14,630 nucleotides of DNA from CABRXV01 sp900754955. GTDB lineage: Bacteria > Actinomycetota > Coriobacteriia > Coriobacteriales > Eggerthellaceae. The number at the start of each line of letters is the position of its first letter. The first letter of the stretch is position 1. The position numbers were made by a program, and so were the translations under genes. Below the pieces are notes generated by a model that had not been told where the DNA came from, made no database searches, and saw only the letters and a list, made by a program, of their open reading frames with translations. Location: NCBI GenBank assembly GCA_902475005.1, contig CABRXV010000047.1, forward strand, positions 1 to 14,630, read 5' to 3'. This document shows, one piece after another, positions 14,218-14,630 of the stretch.

Positions 14218-14448
14218 TGGCAAATTATCATCGAAATGCACGCTCGTTTTTTTGAGTGGCAAGATATTGCCGAAATGTACGATTTTGAGCAGGCGTGGGG
14301 CGCTTTCGCCTTCGCCGTGGCGCTGTTTTCCCAGCTCGCGGTTTCCGAAAAAGAGTGATGCGCTGTAAGATCCCAGAAAAATAGTGCATTTCGCCCCTTA
14401 ATCTGCCAACGCTCAATGAGGAGCGTGCATTTCGCCTTGTTTTTGCCA
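14218..14448. repeat. Four copies of a 24-25-nt motif in mirrored pairs
   Basis: The motif is TGGCA, about nine variable bases, then CGAAATGCAC (GTAC in copy 2). Plus-strand copies are at 14218-14241 and 14257-14280 (39 bases apart); minus-strand copies are at 14384-14408 and 14425-14448 (40 apart), pointing back at the first pair. Three of the four copies are followed in their own direction by a short T-run. The centre, 14281-14383, has no gene. No other copy is seen in the window. Confidence 0.75.
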
Positions 14449-14489
14449 TCTGCGTGCTGGTGTGCGACTGTCTGCGCGGATCAAGCCGC

Positions 14490-14499
14490 GGGGGGGGGG
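14490..14499 (+). repeat. Homopolymeric G10 tract
   Basis: Ten consecutive G residues, the longest homopolymer in the window. It lies in a frame that is open from 14385 to the window end and then encodes Pro/Ala-rich sequence, so slippage could switch the frame if that region is coding. It could also be a sequencing-sensitive site. Confidence 0.8.
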
Positions 14500-14630
14500 T
14501 GGCGTCGTTGCCGCGTCCGCCCGCACGCCGATCAGCGCCCGCGTTGCCCGCATCGCCCGCCGCCTCTGTCGTGCCCGCCGTCCCCGCAGCACCCACCGCG
14601 CCCACCACGCCCGCCGTCCTCGCAGCACCC
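14499..14630 (+). CDS. Possible 5' part of a Pro/Ala-rich gene, cut by the window end
   Basis: The frame beginning at GTG 14499 (or GTG 14454/14460 upstream) has no stop to the edge. It reads a low-complexity segment such as SAPALPASPAASVVPAV, then TAPTTPAVLAAP. No ribosome site precedes any of these GTGs, and the minus strand is also open here with a Gly/Ala/Thr-rich translation. I recognise no domain. The resemblance to the Ala-rich heads of the patatin and DUF6020-like proteins is the only contextual support. Confidence 0.25.
   Translation, partial: MASLPRPPARRSAPALPASPAASVVPAVPAAPTAPTTPAVLAAP
14573..14630 (+). repeat. 36-bp-period direct repeat at the window end
   Basis: A 22-base unit starting GCCCGCCGTCC and ending GCAGCACCC occurs at 14573-14594 and again at 14609-14630 with one difference. 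The period of 36 bases is a multiple of three, consistent with a coding repeat. The array is truncated by the edge. Confidence 0.6.

Noticed and set aside
12261..14231. 656-aa minus-strand frame
   Set aside because: His/Arg-rich antisense of the DUF6020-like gene with no domain; a GC-bias artefact.
14228..14608. 126-aa minus-strand Gly/Ala/Thr-rich frame
   Set aside because: It crosses all four motif copies and the G10 tract and has no ribosome site; composition alone keeps it open.

Overview
The window is a GC-rich stretch of chromosome that reads like a Coriobacteriia genome, most probably the Eggerthellaceae (Eggerthella/Gordonibacter type). The support is the strong G/C third-position bias, AGGAGG-type ribosome sites, the combination of citramalate-type isoleucine synthesis with a YerC/TrpR-like regulator, and a stand-alone HdrD/GlpC-like iron-sulfur protein paired with a flavoprotein. 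Species assignment is inference. No phage, transposase, plasmid or CRISPR gene is present.

Layout. (1) 1-335: no assignable gene. (2) 336-1448, plus strand: patatin-like phospholipase whose N-terminus is a five-copy 27-bp tandem repeat. It converges on (3) 1605-3644, minus strand: a large protein with C-terminal TPR repeats. (4) 3849-4307: small cupin protein, divergent from the TPR gene; its 3' end overlaps that of (5) 4298-4780, minus strand, a four-helix membrane protein. (6) 5141-6064: ilvE. (7) 6065-6448: a structured spacer with a perfect 15-bp hairpin, a 92-nt imperfect palindrome and a hairpin leader. (8) 6449-8361: cimA plus a YerC/TrpR-like regulator, translationally close. (9) 8503-11118: a two-gene redox operon (two 4Fe-4S sites and two CCG domains, then an FAD/NAD(P) oxidoreductase with a Cys-rich C-terminal insertion). 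(10) 11119-11526: non-coding. (11) tRNA-Phe(GAA) with its own promoter and terminator. (12) 11820-14144: polytopic DUF6020-like membrane protein with two low-complexity inserts. (13) 14145-14630: four copies of a short motif in mirrored arrangement, a G10 tract, and the start of a Pro/Ala-coding 36-bp repeat that runs off the end.

How it works together. ilvE and cimA belong to branched-chain amino acid synthesis: CimA starts the threonine-independent isoleucine route from pyruvate and acetyl-CoA, and IlvE performs the final transamination. The regulator behind cimA probably shares its transcript. The Fe-S/flavoprotein pair looks like an electron-transfer module in which reducing equivalents pass between NAD(P)H, FAD and a Hdr-like catalytic subunit; its substrate cannot be read from the sequence. 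The remaining genes look like independent housekeeping or envelope functions.

The least explained material is non-coding or low-complexity: the mirrored four-copy motif at 14218-14448, the ilvE-cimA spacer, the patatin tandem repeat, and possible leaderless promoters directly in front of start codons.
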